From Carex sylvatica (taxonomy: Eukaryota > Streptophyta > Magnoliopsida > Poales > Cyperaceae): a stretch of DNA of 64,000 nucleotides. Both the position numbers and the translations under genes were made by a program. The first letter of the stretch is position 1, and every line of letters begins with the position of its first letter. The notes beneath the pieces are model-generated. The model was given only the letters and a program-made list of their open reading frames with translations. It had not been told where the DNA came from and ran no database searches. The stretch lies in assembly GCA_964058845.1 (NCBI GenBank), contig CAXKVR010000183.1, forward strand, positions 62,001 through 126,000, in the 5' to 3' direction. This document shows, piece by piece, positions 32,219 to 44,959 of this stretch.

Positions 32219-35200
32219 CTATGAAATTCCAGTAGAAATGCTGGAAGTGGCATAGATCTCCAAAGAGTGCTCAGGTACGTACGTTAACCCTGCAGTTTGG
32301 AACTTCATTAATGCCTACTTTCTACTGATAAGAAAAATATACAACTATAGAATAAAGAATTATGGTTTCATTTGTCAATGAGCTAAAATATAACATAGAG
32401 ATCCATATTGGCAAACAATGATGAGTCTCTCTCTCTCACACAGACTCATCATTGTCTCAATACCCTCGAGGATTGGTCCGGTTAATACTGGATGGTTTGA
32501 TACCATGAACACAGGTATGCGTTACCACAATAAGAGTTAACTACTGGTAAATAATCGACCAGTAACTAGATAATTTGTTAGCTTTGCTCTGGGACCTACA
32601 TGCTTTGGAAAAAGTTTCATCTTCTGTAACCCAAAATTTTATCTTCTTTATTCAATTTGATGGAAAGAATAATTCGAAAATTGTTCATCAAGACGTATTC
32701 ACACCTTTCTCCTTGATGCTAATTTGAAGTGTGTTAAGAGTAATGATCCCGTCTGTTAACGGTAGCAACTCCAGCTTCACTGTAGCACTTGATCGTGCCG
32801 GAACACACCTATGCATAACACCAGACCAAAATATGTAAAAACGAAAAACAAATAGAAAAATATCCTAACTGGTAAACCACAATTGCATCATCAATCAGTT
32901 GGAAATTTCATGACTAAACAGAAGCAAATACCTAGCTTGCCCAGAAATTAAATACTAAGAAAATTTAAAACAAATTACCCAAGAGGAACAGCACTCTGTA
33001 ACCAAAGATGGGAACAGCTTGCCATACTATTGCCTTCATTTGGAGATTCAGTAGAAAACGAACTGCCAGCTGGTGTAGTAGGTGATGAGTTCAATGGAAG
33101 GACTCTAGGAGAAGAGGCTGATGGCTCTGGAGCAAGCACTGTTAGAGTTAGGTCTTCTGCTGTGAGATTTGTTGCTTCCAGAGTTAACACCTGTAAGTTG
33201 AACAATTGTATTTGAGAAATTACATAGCTTTCGGTGCCATGTCAGTAGGCTAGAATACTGCCATGAACTGAAATGCATGATTCTTCTTAATCCCCATGTC
33301 TCCTTTTAGCGTTTAGGGTTTAGGGTTTAGGGTTAGATTAGACACTTCTTAATCCCCATGTCTCCTTTTAGTTTGACTTTTCACAACCAGGAGAAAATAG
33401 GCTGAGATAGGTTAATGACAGAAAGGAGGTTAGCTGAAGCATAATTAGGCTCAGCTAGACCAGATTGAATAAATTTAAGATTTATTCTGTGGGCCATATT
33501 GAGGCTTGAAAATTTTATCCTGCTTAAATGGGTCAAATTGAGGCTTGGCAAATTTTAAAAAAATGCTATCATCTTAGTCAGCTGATCAGGTATGCAGCCC
33601 AGGTAAATTTTGGTCAAGACGGAGTATGTAGCAGCTAAAATCTTGTTGTAACACCGCCAACTAAAACCCTTGAAATGATATCAAGGGTATAATGGTCACT
33701 TTTTCGTAGGTTTTGGTGCACAATCACCTGAACTGGCAGTTGAGGCACTCTTGCGCTTTGTCGCACTGCTTGATTGTGCGGCTCAGATGAAACTGAGATC
33801 ATAACATCTCTTGCAACACAAGGCTGCCAGCTCGTTGCTTGCTTGAAAAATAGCTTCGATTCTGAGAGACAATTATAAAATAAAAAATCAGAAAAATAAT
33901 ACACATCCTAATATGAAAAGAATAGCAACAATAATAACAACTATTGGATCCAAACTAGGCACGGTGACCTAAATCAGGAAAAATGAAAATCAAAGGCCAA
34001 TAATGAGCTGAAGCAAAATTGAGTATGAATTTGAAGCACGAAGGGTAATTGAAATACCTGAAATAATTTTACAAGTGTTGAACAATGTCATGGACTCATG
34101 ATTAAATTGTTGAAAACTATTGTGCTAGTCACTGAAATATGATATTTTATGCAAACCTGCCTGAAAATAAAAATACAAACAAACATTTACCAGAGTAGTT
34201 GCAGCGGTATGATACCAATATTGCATATTGGTCTGCACTAGAAGAAGAAGTGGCTGTCTTGGGTTCTAAAACCTTAGACTTTGGAGGCAGATTCCAGGAA
34301 GAGGTGCCCGGCCGAGAATTTGACAGAGATGGGGTTGTCTCAATGCCTCCCTTTGTATCACTATGCAGTGTTGTTGCTGGCTTCAGAATGAAAGAATGCT
34401 CCTCGCCTCTCCTAAATTTCACCAGTAATTTGAACAAACATAAAATTGGAATAACTATTTACTAAACTATTAGCTATCTGCATAATACTTTATAGGGTAG
34501 TAGCATTACTAATGATTAGCAAACTTGTTGTCAGTATGTACTGCACAATACATGTGGCTTCAATTAACTATCGTCAAGTTCAACTAACTATCAGCCATAC
34601 TAACCTTTGTTTTCACCAGATTTACAATGGAGAGGGAGATATAACATTATTCCCAAAAAATTATAACGGGCAGGGAAGATATCACATCCTCTACCCTCCA
34701 AACATTCATTTGTGTAATTCCAAAATAGGGTGTAGAGGTAAAAGAATTTCAATCACGTCCTCCCTTAATCCAACTCCCATCCCTCATCTCTCGTCCCTCT
34801 ATTGTGTATTACTAGAGTACAGTCTAAAGAGCAATGATTTTGATAACCCGCATAAAGGACATCACTCAGTAAGTAATATAACACTTACACATAGTGCCAT
34901 TTATCGGCACATCATCCTATGTTCAAATACTATTGCCCTGTAGTTTACATCTTGACTTTATAAAATTCCCATCCAATAAATGTGGCACTAATATACAAAC
35001 AAAGCCCTACATTATGCTTGATTTTGACATGAAGTATAAGCAACTACCACGTCCAAAAAGAACTACAGATACCACAATACAACTGAACATTTCCAAATAT
35101 GCAAACACCACAAAAGAAACATAAAAACATACCTAAGCGCAAGATTAGGCAAGCTGTGGCCATCCCCAGCCTCAATGCTGGCAATGGGAAGGGAGAGGGG

Positions 35201-38200
35201 TTTGCCGGTCCCAGTACCAGACCCACCTTTTGAGGTCTCCTCAAAGACAATGGTTAATGCATCCACATATATTATTACATCTGTTAAATGTTCAGGAGCA
35301 ACATTCTGCACAAATAAGGCCACATGAAACAACACATCAAGCAACTAATGTTCCCTTTAATAAATACATGAAATGAAACTTATAATTTGAGAAGGTACCT
35401 TAACTTGTACACAGAGCAAATTCTCAGTGGTACACTTGGCAGCAAATGAATGGACCTCCACTGGCTGAACAATCTCAACCCGCCTCCGCCATCTCTTACC
35501 GGGTAAATACACCCCCTCTAACCCCGCCCGCACTGAGTACCTCTCGGTCTCCATCATGACTCCCCTGAAGGAGAGCTTACTCTCCACGCTCTCCCCTCCC
35601 TTACTGGACATGTCCAGTGAAACATTGTCAAACTCCTCAATGTTGTTTGCACTGGAAGGGGGTGGAGCAGCGGTTACTGGAGGCAAGGTATTGGTCGGCA
35701 TAGAGTAGCTCCGGAAGTTGCTAAAAGAGAAGATCTGGGAGGTGGAGGAGCCTGAGAAGGAGGGCTTGTGAGTTATAGCAGGTGGATTTACTGGAGGTGA
35801 GAGGGAGCGCGGTGGGGCTAGTGTGCGGTCGAGAGGGTGGAGCCAGGTAAGGAGCTCATGACACGGGTCAGGTATGGGACATGGGTCAGATGAGGAAATT
35901 CCAGTGTGATCTGGCCACTGACGCTTCTCAAATTGGAGAACTTCTAGTATCGGGTCAGGTATGGAATTAGTGACTCCAACATTGACCCGCAATAGAACCT
36001 GCATCATTACAACAGGTAGAGATGTTCGGAATCAATGTGAATTAGATGTGTTAAATAATAATAAAAAGTGTGTTTTGCTATACAAAAAAAAAAAAAAATT
36101 GAGGGCACTCGACATGTAATTTAGGTTATTTGCACAATTGAGCTGGAATTAAAACATGGATATTGTTCGTGTCCACACTTATCGAGGAAGTTGCACAACA
36201 AAAGTTTACATCACATTTATGCAGAAAAGAAAAATAAGCTCGAGCAAGGATGACATTTTAGAGTGTACTAAGTAATAGAAAGAATTAAAAAGAAAGGGTT
36301 ACAACCCACAAGCATACCACTATATCTCCATTACTTAGTAAGAAGCACTTTGCTGCATCTCTTGCCACACCACCAGCTGTTGTACTGTCAAAAAAACCCT
36401 TGTCAGAGACAGCATTGCACGAGCTCTCACCTCGCGGGGCCCGTTTCTTCCTGGACCAGAGGGGGTCATCTGATTGTGCAATTCTCGCAAAGAAACTTGA
36501 GCTTCTGAATCTCTCTAGAATGTTCTCTGCCTGTTTCTTTTGATCGTCTGTCTGAGAAATTGTAGGTGGCAACACTTGGCCATTGGTCTCTTTATTTTCC
36601 ACTCCATCAGCCTCTCTTGGAGCATCGCCATTTTCCTTACTGAATTGAAGAAAAGGCAAATTCAGTTGAAAACATGCAATTCTGAAACTGGAATTTGAAT
36701 TGCAAACTGGAGTTTTAGTATATTATCATTATTATTTTTTTCCTTTGATGGGTCTGCAGTCCTAGCTGGAGTATGCAGGCACAAAGCACTATTGTGATCC
36801 TTGAATGTAAAAGTGGAAAATAAAAAAAACTAAAGAAAGAAAAAACTTTACATAGAACTTGTAGCATTTTCTGAACTATCCGGTGTATGCTTGGCTTGAT
36901 GCACTCCATTTGAAGCAGACTTCTCATTATGGCGAACTAGAGAAGTACCAGCTTTAAATGGAGAGATTGTTTCAGATTTCAGTGCAGAGGCCGAAAGGCA
37001 TACTAGTATGTGAACCTGCTCTCCTGTTAACAATGGCAATTATTAGGATTAAGTGCCATATTACACACATCTATGGCCTCATGCAGAAAATCAGAAATGG
37101 TTCATCTACTCAAAAGTCAAAACCATTCAAAACCTGAGCAATGCATGAGGCTTATTGTCAAGACCAGATTACAATAAATTTATGCAAATAACGCCATTAA
37201 GCCCAATGCATGTGCCTATAGGCAGATATCATCAGCATATAGTTCCTCATGTTAGGTATGGTTAATTGTTATTCTATTTAAACTCTCTCCCCTCACCCTC
37301 CCCTACATTTTTCTGTGTGTGCAGATTGGATTTTTTGGGGAGGATGTGTGTGTGGCCAATGTAATGACTAAACAGTTTTCAATATGCTCAGAATAAATTA
37401 TAATAATCAACCAGTTTTAGTTGCAACCAGCAGTAGTAAGCTAATTGAAAAATGATTAGAGCTTAGGCACCAAATCAAAAATAAGTAGCGAGCATAATTA
37501 GGTTAAGTAAGAACCTCGCAGATATATTAAATCTAGAGAGCTCATAGGACAGTACAAACTCCATAGAAAAGGGTAAAGGCAGCAGACACCATCTTACAAA
37601 AATGTTGCTTATTTAAAAGTACCTGGAAAAATAAAAGAACGATCCAACAGTTGCAGTTGAGCCATATCACACACCTCATTCCAATCCTTAGGGAGCTCCT
37701 CTAAAGCAAAAATAAAAAATAGTTATTTGAGTAGCACAAATACACCAACCCATACCCACATACACACAACTTCTTCGTACAAGCAAGTACAGCTATGTTT
37801 CATATATTACTTTTCTTATGTCATTTTGACAGGCTCGTACTACTACATACCAGTAGCAATTGATCACTGAAAATTTTTCCTTCTCTTCTTCAATTTTGCA
37901 GGGGGGCACCAGGGGTAGGGCGATTTCTGTTTCTGGTTACCTTATTTCTGTTTAATCGCATATTAGGTGGTAAGATGAGGTCAAAATGGATTGGATAGAA
38001 CAGATAAGGCAACCAAGTTTAGTATCAGTACAGATTGAAGGTTAACTTAAGTAAAATCGGTCCTGATTACCCTGACAGGATCAGGACACCACCTGGTACA
38101 AAATAGGCCATGGTCTGATTCTCTTATTAGTTTGTTCTGTTTATTCGAACAAAATTTGATGGTAAGCTGCATTCATATAAGTAAAAACTAAGGCTATTGA

Positions 38201-38608
38201 GTTTGACGTATGGTTGCACAACTGAAGGTCAGATGATGTAAAATTGAAATTAAGTAGAAAACTCATTGCACAGGTAGTGAACAATGGTTGCTAGCTTGAG
38301 GGTTGCCCATGGCTAACTAGAGAAAGAGAGAGTGTACTATATGGAATTGCGATGCAGCCATCCCCATCTAACACATCAGCATGCTTTCCTTCTGGAAGCT
38401 CATTTCTCAAAGCAGGTTGTCCTGATGCCATGTCAGAAGGTCCATCACTGTCACTATCCCCTGGACCTGGTCCAGGGAACGGGTCTTCAGCAGCAATCAA
38501 GCCCTCTAGTGTGGCTGCCGGTTTGCTTACGACGTCCTTGATTGGCTCAGATTCTGGTGTAATGGGTAGCTCCGGTACTGCAGGTTGGGTTCGATACAAG
38601 AAATTCAT
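32219..38608 (-). CDS. conserved plant protein of unknown function, 11 exons, 785 aa
   Basis: Exons on the minus strand: 38608-38338, 37700-37623, 37023-36852, 36639-36318, 35998-35399, 35305-35133, 34411-34191, 33861-33728, 33190-32979, 32808-32705, 32289-32219. All ten introns are GT-AG and every join keeps frame; the sum is 2358 nt. It starts MNFLYRTQPAVPELP, has an acidic Gly/Pro/Asp stretch at about residues 44-60, IPYKELPKDW spanning exons 1-2, FPGEQVHILVCLSA, a Ser/Pro-rich linker at about 330-400, ADQYAILVSYRCNYSESK across exons 7-8, LTAEDLTLTVLAPE in exon 9, and ends SSISTGIS. No signal peptide or membrane segment is seen. From memory it resembles a single-copy plant family (Arabidopsis At3g17900-type, sometimes labelled flocculation-like or heat-inducible repressor) with no proven role. 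The alternating hydrophobic segments suggest beta-sandwich domains. It appears intact. Confidence 0.9.
32415..32455. repeat. 14-bp perfect hairpin in the last intron region
   Basis: ACAATGATGAGTCT is followed, after a 13-base CT/CA loop, by its exact inverse AGACTCATCATTGT. It lies in the intron between the last two exons of the minus-strand gene. Confidence 0.7.
33283..33371 (+). repeat. interstitial telomere repeat between 27-bp direct repeats
   Basis: Three TTTAGGG units plus a partial fourth (33312-33335) lie between two identical 27-bp copies (33283-33309 and 33345-33371; both start CTTCTTAATCCCC). The tract is within the intron between exons 8 and 9 of the minus-strand gene. Confidence 0.85.
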
Positions 38609-38639
38609 CTATGTTTTGTTTGGTTTCTCCGATCCGTTT

Positions 38640-38895
38640 CTATCTCCAGCCCGATCCAGTCACGCCTCAGCCAGCTGACCTCGCCTGAGCTCCGCCTGAG
38701 CTCCGCCTGTGCTCCGCTCAGGTCGCCTGAGCCCTGCCTGAGCGCCGCCGCTCTGCTCCGCCCGCCCTAGTGGAGGTCCGCCGCTCCAGTTGGGTCTGCG
38801 CTGACTAGCTCCGCTCCAGCCCAGCTTTGACCTCCGCCTCTGATCTGAGCCGCTCCGCCCTAGATCTGGCTCCGCCCTAGCTCCGCCCTTGACCG
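38640..38895 (+). repeat. GC-rich degenerate GCTCCGCCTGAG repeat
   Basis: About fifteen irregular units related to GCTCCGCCTGA, in a sharp GC-rich island within AT-rich DNA. It starts some 30-50 bp upstream of the start codon of the minus-strand gene. It is either the untranslated leader of the Copia element (read +) or the 5' untranslated/promoter region of the gene (read -). Confidence 0.55.
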
Positions 38896-39184
38896 TCCGA
38901 TCTGCTTTGAGTTTGCATCAGGGGATCTGCTTTGACCACCAGCCACCTTCTCTCTCCGTTTTTTTCTGTTTTCTTTTCTTTTCTTGGCCGATCAGTGGCT
39001 TTTATGCAGTGGATGGCCAGCGTGGGAGGCCTAAATCCCACGATACCCGAGATTTGGTTTTTGATCGGGCTTGAGCTCGAATCTTGATGTAATAAATCAA
39101 GATCGGATCAAAAAAAAGAAAAAGCAAGGGGGAGATGGTTTAGATCTGTCTTGAGGGTACAACAGATACGAGTGAGTTGGATCA

Positions 39185-42100
39185 ATGTCAGAAGAAGGTA
39201 CGGGATTGGAGTGTCTGGGGAAGATTGATCCTGAGGTTCTGAAAGTTTTGGTTGGGCTCATACAGGGAGCTAGTGTCTCGACCAAGACTACGATCCCAGC
39301 ACCTGCTCAGGTGCAAGTCAAGCTAGATCTTCAGAATGTGGAGCTGAAACTTGATGGATCAGCCACGTATTTGAGCTGGTCGCGTCGGGTTAAGAGGGCT
39401 CTATCAGGAAGGAACCTGGAGGGGTATCTGACAGATGAGAAGGGAGAACCAGCAAAGGGCTCGGTTGAGCACAATGAGTGGAAGACTACTCATAGCCTGC
39501 TGCATACCTGGCTTTTGAACTCGATGGTCGCGTCTATCGCTGTCACGGTGGATGGCATAGAGGCCGTGAGTGATGTCTGAGGGAAACTGCAAAGGATCTA
39601 TGCAGGAGTCGGGAACAACTTGAGGGTGTTCCAGATCGAGCGAGAGATAGAGACAGTAGCACAGAGAGAGAGAGATCCAGGAGTATGCCGCAGATCTGGA
39701 GCGACTGTGGGCAGACTATGATCACTTCTCGCCACCTGCGTGTTGCAAGGACCCCGAGTGCAAGAAAGGAGATGATAGAGTCCAGAGGAGGACTATGCAC
39801 TTTATGAGGGGGTTGAACCCAACATTTGAGCCAAGGTGTGCAGTGCTACTAGCTCAGCCGATTCCCTCACTGGATGAGACGATCTCGGCTATGATATAGG
39901 AGGAGAGTCGGATTGGACTGCAGGCTGGGGCAGGAGGACTTCCACAGGAGAAGTCAGCTCTAGCAATCCCCAACTCAGGTAACACAGGGTACAGAGGCGA
40001 GACTCGACAGTGCTACAACTGTGGTGAGGTAGGTCACCTGAAGCAGGCTTGTCCTAAGCCACCCAAGGAGAGAGACACAGGTGGGAGGTGGCAGTTTGGG
40101 AGTCGTGGTCGCGGCCGTGGAGGTCGGAGAGGTGGAAGAGGAGGCAACCGGGCACATCTGATGATTGCAGAGGAGGAAGAAGAAACTGGTGGGGATCTCA
40201 CTGAAGAGGACCAAGCACTCTTGGATGGGTTTTCTCAGATGCTGAGGAAGCAGAAGACAGTAAGTGTGGGAGATAGTGCATCCATCTCATCTTCATCCAA
40301 GGGTAACTTTGCTCTGTTAGCTCAGTCAGCCACAGGTACTTATGATTCACTCGCTCTTGCCTCTATTCCTAGATCAGCCGAGTGGATAGTTGATTCTGGT
40401 GCGTCTAGCCATGTGACGGGTGCTGCTGGGGAGTTTTCTTCCTATACTCGCCTAGCAGCTCCAGAAAGCATCCAGACAGCCGATGGTATGGCCCGGTCTG
40501 TGGTTGGTAAGGGTACAGTAAAATGTACCAGCTCTCTGACTTTGTCCAATATTTTGCATGCTCCTTCTTTTCCCGTAAATCTCCTATCTATAGGTGCAAT
40601 TATCCTCCAACTAAATTGTGTTGTTAATTTTGATATTCCTAAGGTGATCTTCCAGGAGAAAAGGACAGGCAGGAGGCTCGGGACTGGTACATGGCATAGT
40701 GGACTGTGGTACATGGATCGAGATGGGATGGACTCAGCCCTTTCATCCATTGTAGAGAGCCCTGGAGGAGTTAGGAGTAGTGTGGAAGACTTGTTGCTAC
40801 TCCACCACAGACGTTTGGGCCACCCTTCGTTTGGTCTTTTGAGTCGTTTGTATCCCATTTTATTTGGAAAAGCTAATAAAGATAAACTTGTTTGTGATGC
40901 TTGTGAGTTAGGCAAGCACACTATGAGTTCTTATGTTAGTTCTGGGTCTAGGAGTTCTAGTACTTTTGATTTGATACATTCTGATGTATGGGGACCTTGT
41001 CCTACACCTACTGTTAGTGGTTTTCGATATTTTGTGACTTTCATTGATTGTTGTTCTCGTGTGACTTGGCTTTATTTGATGAAACACAAGAGTGAGGTTC
41101 TTTCGTGCTTTAGGGATTTTCACAAAGGGGTTCAGACTCAATATGGGGCAGTTGTGAAGGTATTGAGGTCTGATAATGGGACGGAATACACCAACAGGGC
41201 CTTTGGGGAGTATCTGTCATCCCATGGAATAAAGCATCAGACCACTTGTCCATATACACCTGAGCAGAATGAAGTAGCAAAACGAAAGAATAGGAATCTC
41301 CTGGAAGTAGCTAGGAGTATGATGTTTGCCATGAATGTACCGAAGTACTTGTGGGGGCAAGCAATCAAGACCGCTGTCCAACTGATCAATAGGACGCCCT
41401 CACGAGTATTGGAGTGGAAGTCTTCGTTTGAGGTGTGGCAAGGTAAGAATGGGGATATCATTCCTTTGAGAACCTTTGGGTGTATCTGTTTCGTGCAGGA
41501 CAGAAGACTCAATGTGGGAAAACTGGACCCAAGGGCGGTCAAATGTGTGTTTGTGGGATACTCGGTCACCCAAAAGGGGTATATGTGTTGGAGCCCCATT
41601 GAGAAGAGGTTGTTTGTGAGTTTGGATGTCACGTTTCGAGAGCTTGAGCCATACTACACTTCCGAGGTTACCTCACCCTTTGGGGACTCGCTCGATACAG
41701 GAGGTACGAGGCGAGAGGGGGAAAGTAGTAGTAGTGGTGAGATGCAGCAGATGGTGGGTGTAGGGGCTATCCCTTGTTCAGTTGTGGTGGAGTCGGCTAT
41801 TGCGCCGGTTATAGAGCCGACCGTTGTGCCGAATCAGGGGGAGGCTGATCCCGATGGTGGTGGACCTCCGGCTCAGGGGGAGCTGAGAGTGTATGCGAGG
41901 AGACGAAAGGAGAATGAGGAAACCGTACCTACAGTGCCGCTTGTGCCAAGTCCCTTGTTCCTGCCTACCTCGACTCCTGAGATACCTTCCCCATCCACCA
42001 CAGACTCAGAAAACACAGGTGATATGATTTCTCTCTCTACTCCTCCTACTCCCCTATCGGTAATGAGGACTTCTCGTGAGAATGCAGGCATTCCTCCTGA

Positions 42101-43733
42101 CCGATATGGTTTTCCACATGACATTGCCAAATTTGTCTCTTACTCACACATATCACCTGTACATGGAGCATTCATTGCATCTTTGGACATTGTCTCTATT
42201 CCTAAGTGTTGGCAGGATGCTAAGGAGGATCCAAAATGGAAAGCAGCCATGCTGGAGGAACTTGAGGCCCTCGCTAAGAACAAAACCTGGGAGCTCGTGT
42301 CACTACCACCTAACAAGAAGGCCGTTGGATGCAAATGGGTCTTCACGGTGAAGCAAAACCCAGAAGGGAAGGTCGAGCGGTACAAGGCCCGATTGGTGGC
42401 AAAGGGGTACAATCAGACTTATGGTATAGACTATGATGAGACCTTTGCACCCGTGGCGAAGATGAGCACAGTACGAACACTGGTTTCCTTAACCGCGAAT
42501 GGAGGGTGGAAGTTACACCAACTAGACGTGAAGAATGATTTTCTTCATGGTGACTTGTTGGAGGAGGTGTACATAGAGATACCACCAGGGTTTGGCACGA
42601 AAAGGACAGTGGGTAAGGTGTGCAGACTCAAGAAGTCTCTTTATGGACTGAAGCAATCCCCTCGAGCTTGGTTTGACAGGTTCAGGAAGGCTATGGTAGG
42701 CATGGGGTATCGGCAGACCAATGCAGACCATACAGTGTTTTTTAGGCAGCGAGGAGCACACATCACTGTGCTTGCCGTATATGTGGATGACATGATTATC
42801 ACTGGGGATGATGAGAGTGAGATCGCTCAGCTGAAGGTGCGATTGGGCAAGGAGTTTGAGGTGAAGGACTTGGGCCGACTTAGATACTTTCTCGGCATTG
42901 AGGTGGCCCGTGCCCCCGAAGGGATTGTTCTGTCCCAGAGGAAGTATGTGCTAGACCTGCTCACTGAGACAGGCATGTTGGGGTGCAGGCCTGCAGTTTC
43001 TCCAATTGATGTGAAAGCCAAAATGAGTGCAGAGGCAGGAGAACAGGTTGATCGTGAGAGGTACCAAAGACTAGTAGGCAGATTGATCTATTTGACACAT
43101 ACTCGTCCCGATATATCATTTGCAGTGAGCGTGGTGAGCCGCTACATGCATGATCCTAGGAAGGACCATATGGACGCAGTGTATCATATTTTGAGGTACC
43201 TGAAGAGTGCACCGGGAAAGGGCTTGGTTTTCAGGCAGAATGGACACATGAACATTGAGGGCTATTGTGACTCTGACTGGGCCAGTTGCCAAGATGACAG
43301 AAGGTCCACATCTGGCTACTGCATGTTCGTAGGGGGCAACTTGGTCTCCTGGAAGAGTAAGAAGCAGCCAGTTATTTCGAGATCAACAGTAGAAGCCGAG
43401 TACAGGGCTATGGCATTGGGAGTTGCTGAGATGGTGTGGCTGAAGAGATTATTGGAGGAGCTCAAGGTGAATCATGGAGCTCAAATGAAATTGTGGTGCG
43501 ATAGCAAGTCAGCGATCAGCATTGCCAACAATCCAGTATAGCATGACAGAACCAAGCATGTGGAGATCGATAGGTTCTTCATAAAGGAAAAGCTGAAAAG
43601 TGGACTATTGGAGCTGAGTCATGTAGCTACTGGAGATCAAGTAGCTGATTGCCTTACCAAAGGACTTAGCTCAATTGATCTAGATAGGTTTTGTGACAAG
43701 ATGGGCTTGATGGATATCTTTTGCCCATCTTGA
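39185..43733 (+). pseudogene. Copia gag-pol, nearly intact
   Basis: Gag opens at 39185 (MSEEGTGLECLGKI). It is broken by a TGA at 39578, a frame change near 39665 in a GA-repeat, and a TAG near 39898; its CCHC knuckle CYNCGEVGHLKQAC lies at 40014-40055. From 40161 one frame of 1126 codons carries protease (VDSGASSHV, about 40390), the integrase zinc region (HHRRLGHP, CDACELGKH), the integrase catalytic Asp-Asp-Glu (HSDVWGP at 40978, RSDNGTEY at 41170, TPEQNEV near 41260), reverse transcriptase with YVDDM at 42780 and RNase H (GYCDSDWA, STVEAEYRAMA). A TAG at 43539, where the family has Gln, interrupts only the last 64 codons. The order protease-integrase-RT is that of Copia. Few changes mean a fairly recent insertion. 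Confidence 0.95.
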
Positions 43734-43740
43734 GGGGGAG

Positions 43741-43906
43741 TGTTGAGATTTATATATGTTTATTGCATTATAGGGTTATATTGGTAAGAAAGAAATTATA
43801 GAGAACTGTAGGGTTACGAATGAAAAATGTAACGCCTATATAGGCCCAAATGAACAAAGGAATCAATACAACTTCATTTTGAACTATTTTTCTATTTTAA
43901 CCAACA
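43741..43906 (+). repeat. Copia 3' LTR, 166 bp
   Basis: Starts TGTTGAGATT directly after the polypurine tract and ends AACCAACA, so the ends are the usual TGTTG..CAACA inverse. It contains a TATATA-like sequence (CCTATATAGGCCC, about 43835). Confidence 0.8.
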
Positions 43907-44049
43907 CAAGACCAAACCTGTTGCAATAGTACTGATCAGCAATGCTACAGATTAACAGTTAAGGACCAGATAGTCAATCAAGCCATACTTCAATCCAAAA
44001 TAACCCATTTTTTGTTGAAAAAACAACTATATTATATATTGTTTAAAAA

Positions 44050-44395
44050 TGTAATGTCCTAGGAGTTTAATAGTAATTAAAATAAATGGGAGATAAGAGT
44101 GAGTAGCTAATTGATGGTGTTTAGAATAATTAGATAATTAGGTGGGAGATATTATGATGTAATAAGTCATGAACATTTAAAAATGTTAAAAGAGATGGCA
44201 TCACATCCTTGTAATTGAGATATGTGGGATATTATGAACAGAGCCTGGTTGTCTTTATCGTTTCTCTTTACCCATTTTATACACCAAAAAATATTAACAA
44301 ATAATGCATTTCGTTTTTAATTACACAAATCACCCTCAAATTTCAACAATTTGCCCGATCCCTCCTCTCGAATCGTGACAATTGGTATCGGAGCA
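44050..44395 (+). repeat. LTR plus primer-binding site of a second Copia element
   Basis: TTGGTATCGGAGCA at 44382-44395 is the tRNA-Met-type primer site of many Copia elements (usual form TGGTATCAGAGC). The 331 bp before it start TGTAATGTCC and end GTGACA, fitting an LTR. Leader-like sequence follows to 44959, but no gag or pol follows, so the element is truncated. Confidence 0.6.
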
Positions 44396-44959
44396 GTCGG
44401 CCTCGTGCGCATCCAGATCAGACAACTGAGAACGGAGTTGCTTCTTACTTCAAAGAATGACCACATTACCGATTCTAGATTCCATCTTTGTTTCTTTGAT
44501 CCATAACCATCAAATTACGAGACCAACCTCGCACCAGATCAGATCAAACACGTACCTCGAGCTATACTAGAAGTGCATCAAGACGGATTGTTCAAGCTCC
44601 TATAGCATGCCTGACCTATACAAGACTCAGTTGTCAGTTTCAACCTTGTGTTAGTCCCTCCTACAAGGTGCGAGGCCAGCTGGTTCTCAAATCGTGTGAA
44701 GCCAACACAATTGTGAACAACCACTTGCAGCGATCCCTATTCTCCAGCGGCCTCGCTCACCTCAGTGCTACACACCAAGCGACTTCGATCACCAGTTTTC
44801 CTTAGACTTCCCTTGCTGACGACCCTTCTCAGATCCAAATCAGATTGAGGTTACCAGATGAATCCTGGGGCTCAATCCGAAAGAAGACAGAGAACGAGAC
44901 GTGTTCGAAAGGAGTCAACTGGAGGCCTACAGTTCACAAATTGAAAGAAGAGGTAGGTA
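44396..44959 (+). other. leader remnant of the truncated Copia element
   Basis: Non-coding sequence after the primer site, interrupted at 44960 by a hAT element. No frame resembles gag. The copy may end near 45530, beyond the hAT. Confidence 0.4.

Larger units (their letters stand above)
38896..43906 (+). mobile_element. Copia retrotransposon, 5' LTR not found
   Basis: Contains the gag-pol frame, a polypurine tract (GAGGGGGAG, 43732-43740) and a 3' LTR at 43741-43906. I searched the region upstream of gag to 38600 for the matching TGTTGAGATTTATATATG start and for a tRNA-Met-type primer site and saw neither. The left boundary is therefore uncertain; 38896 is only where the GC-rich island ends. 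Confidence 0.75.

Noticed and set aside
40442..42761. Several minus-strand frames of 80-160 codons
   Set aside because: Shadows of the Copia pol frame on the opposite strand; no domain is seen in them.
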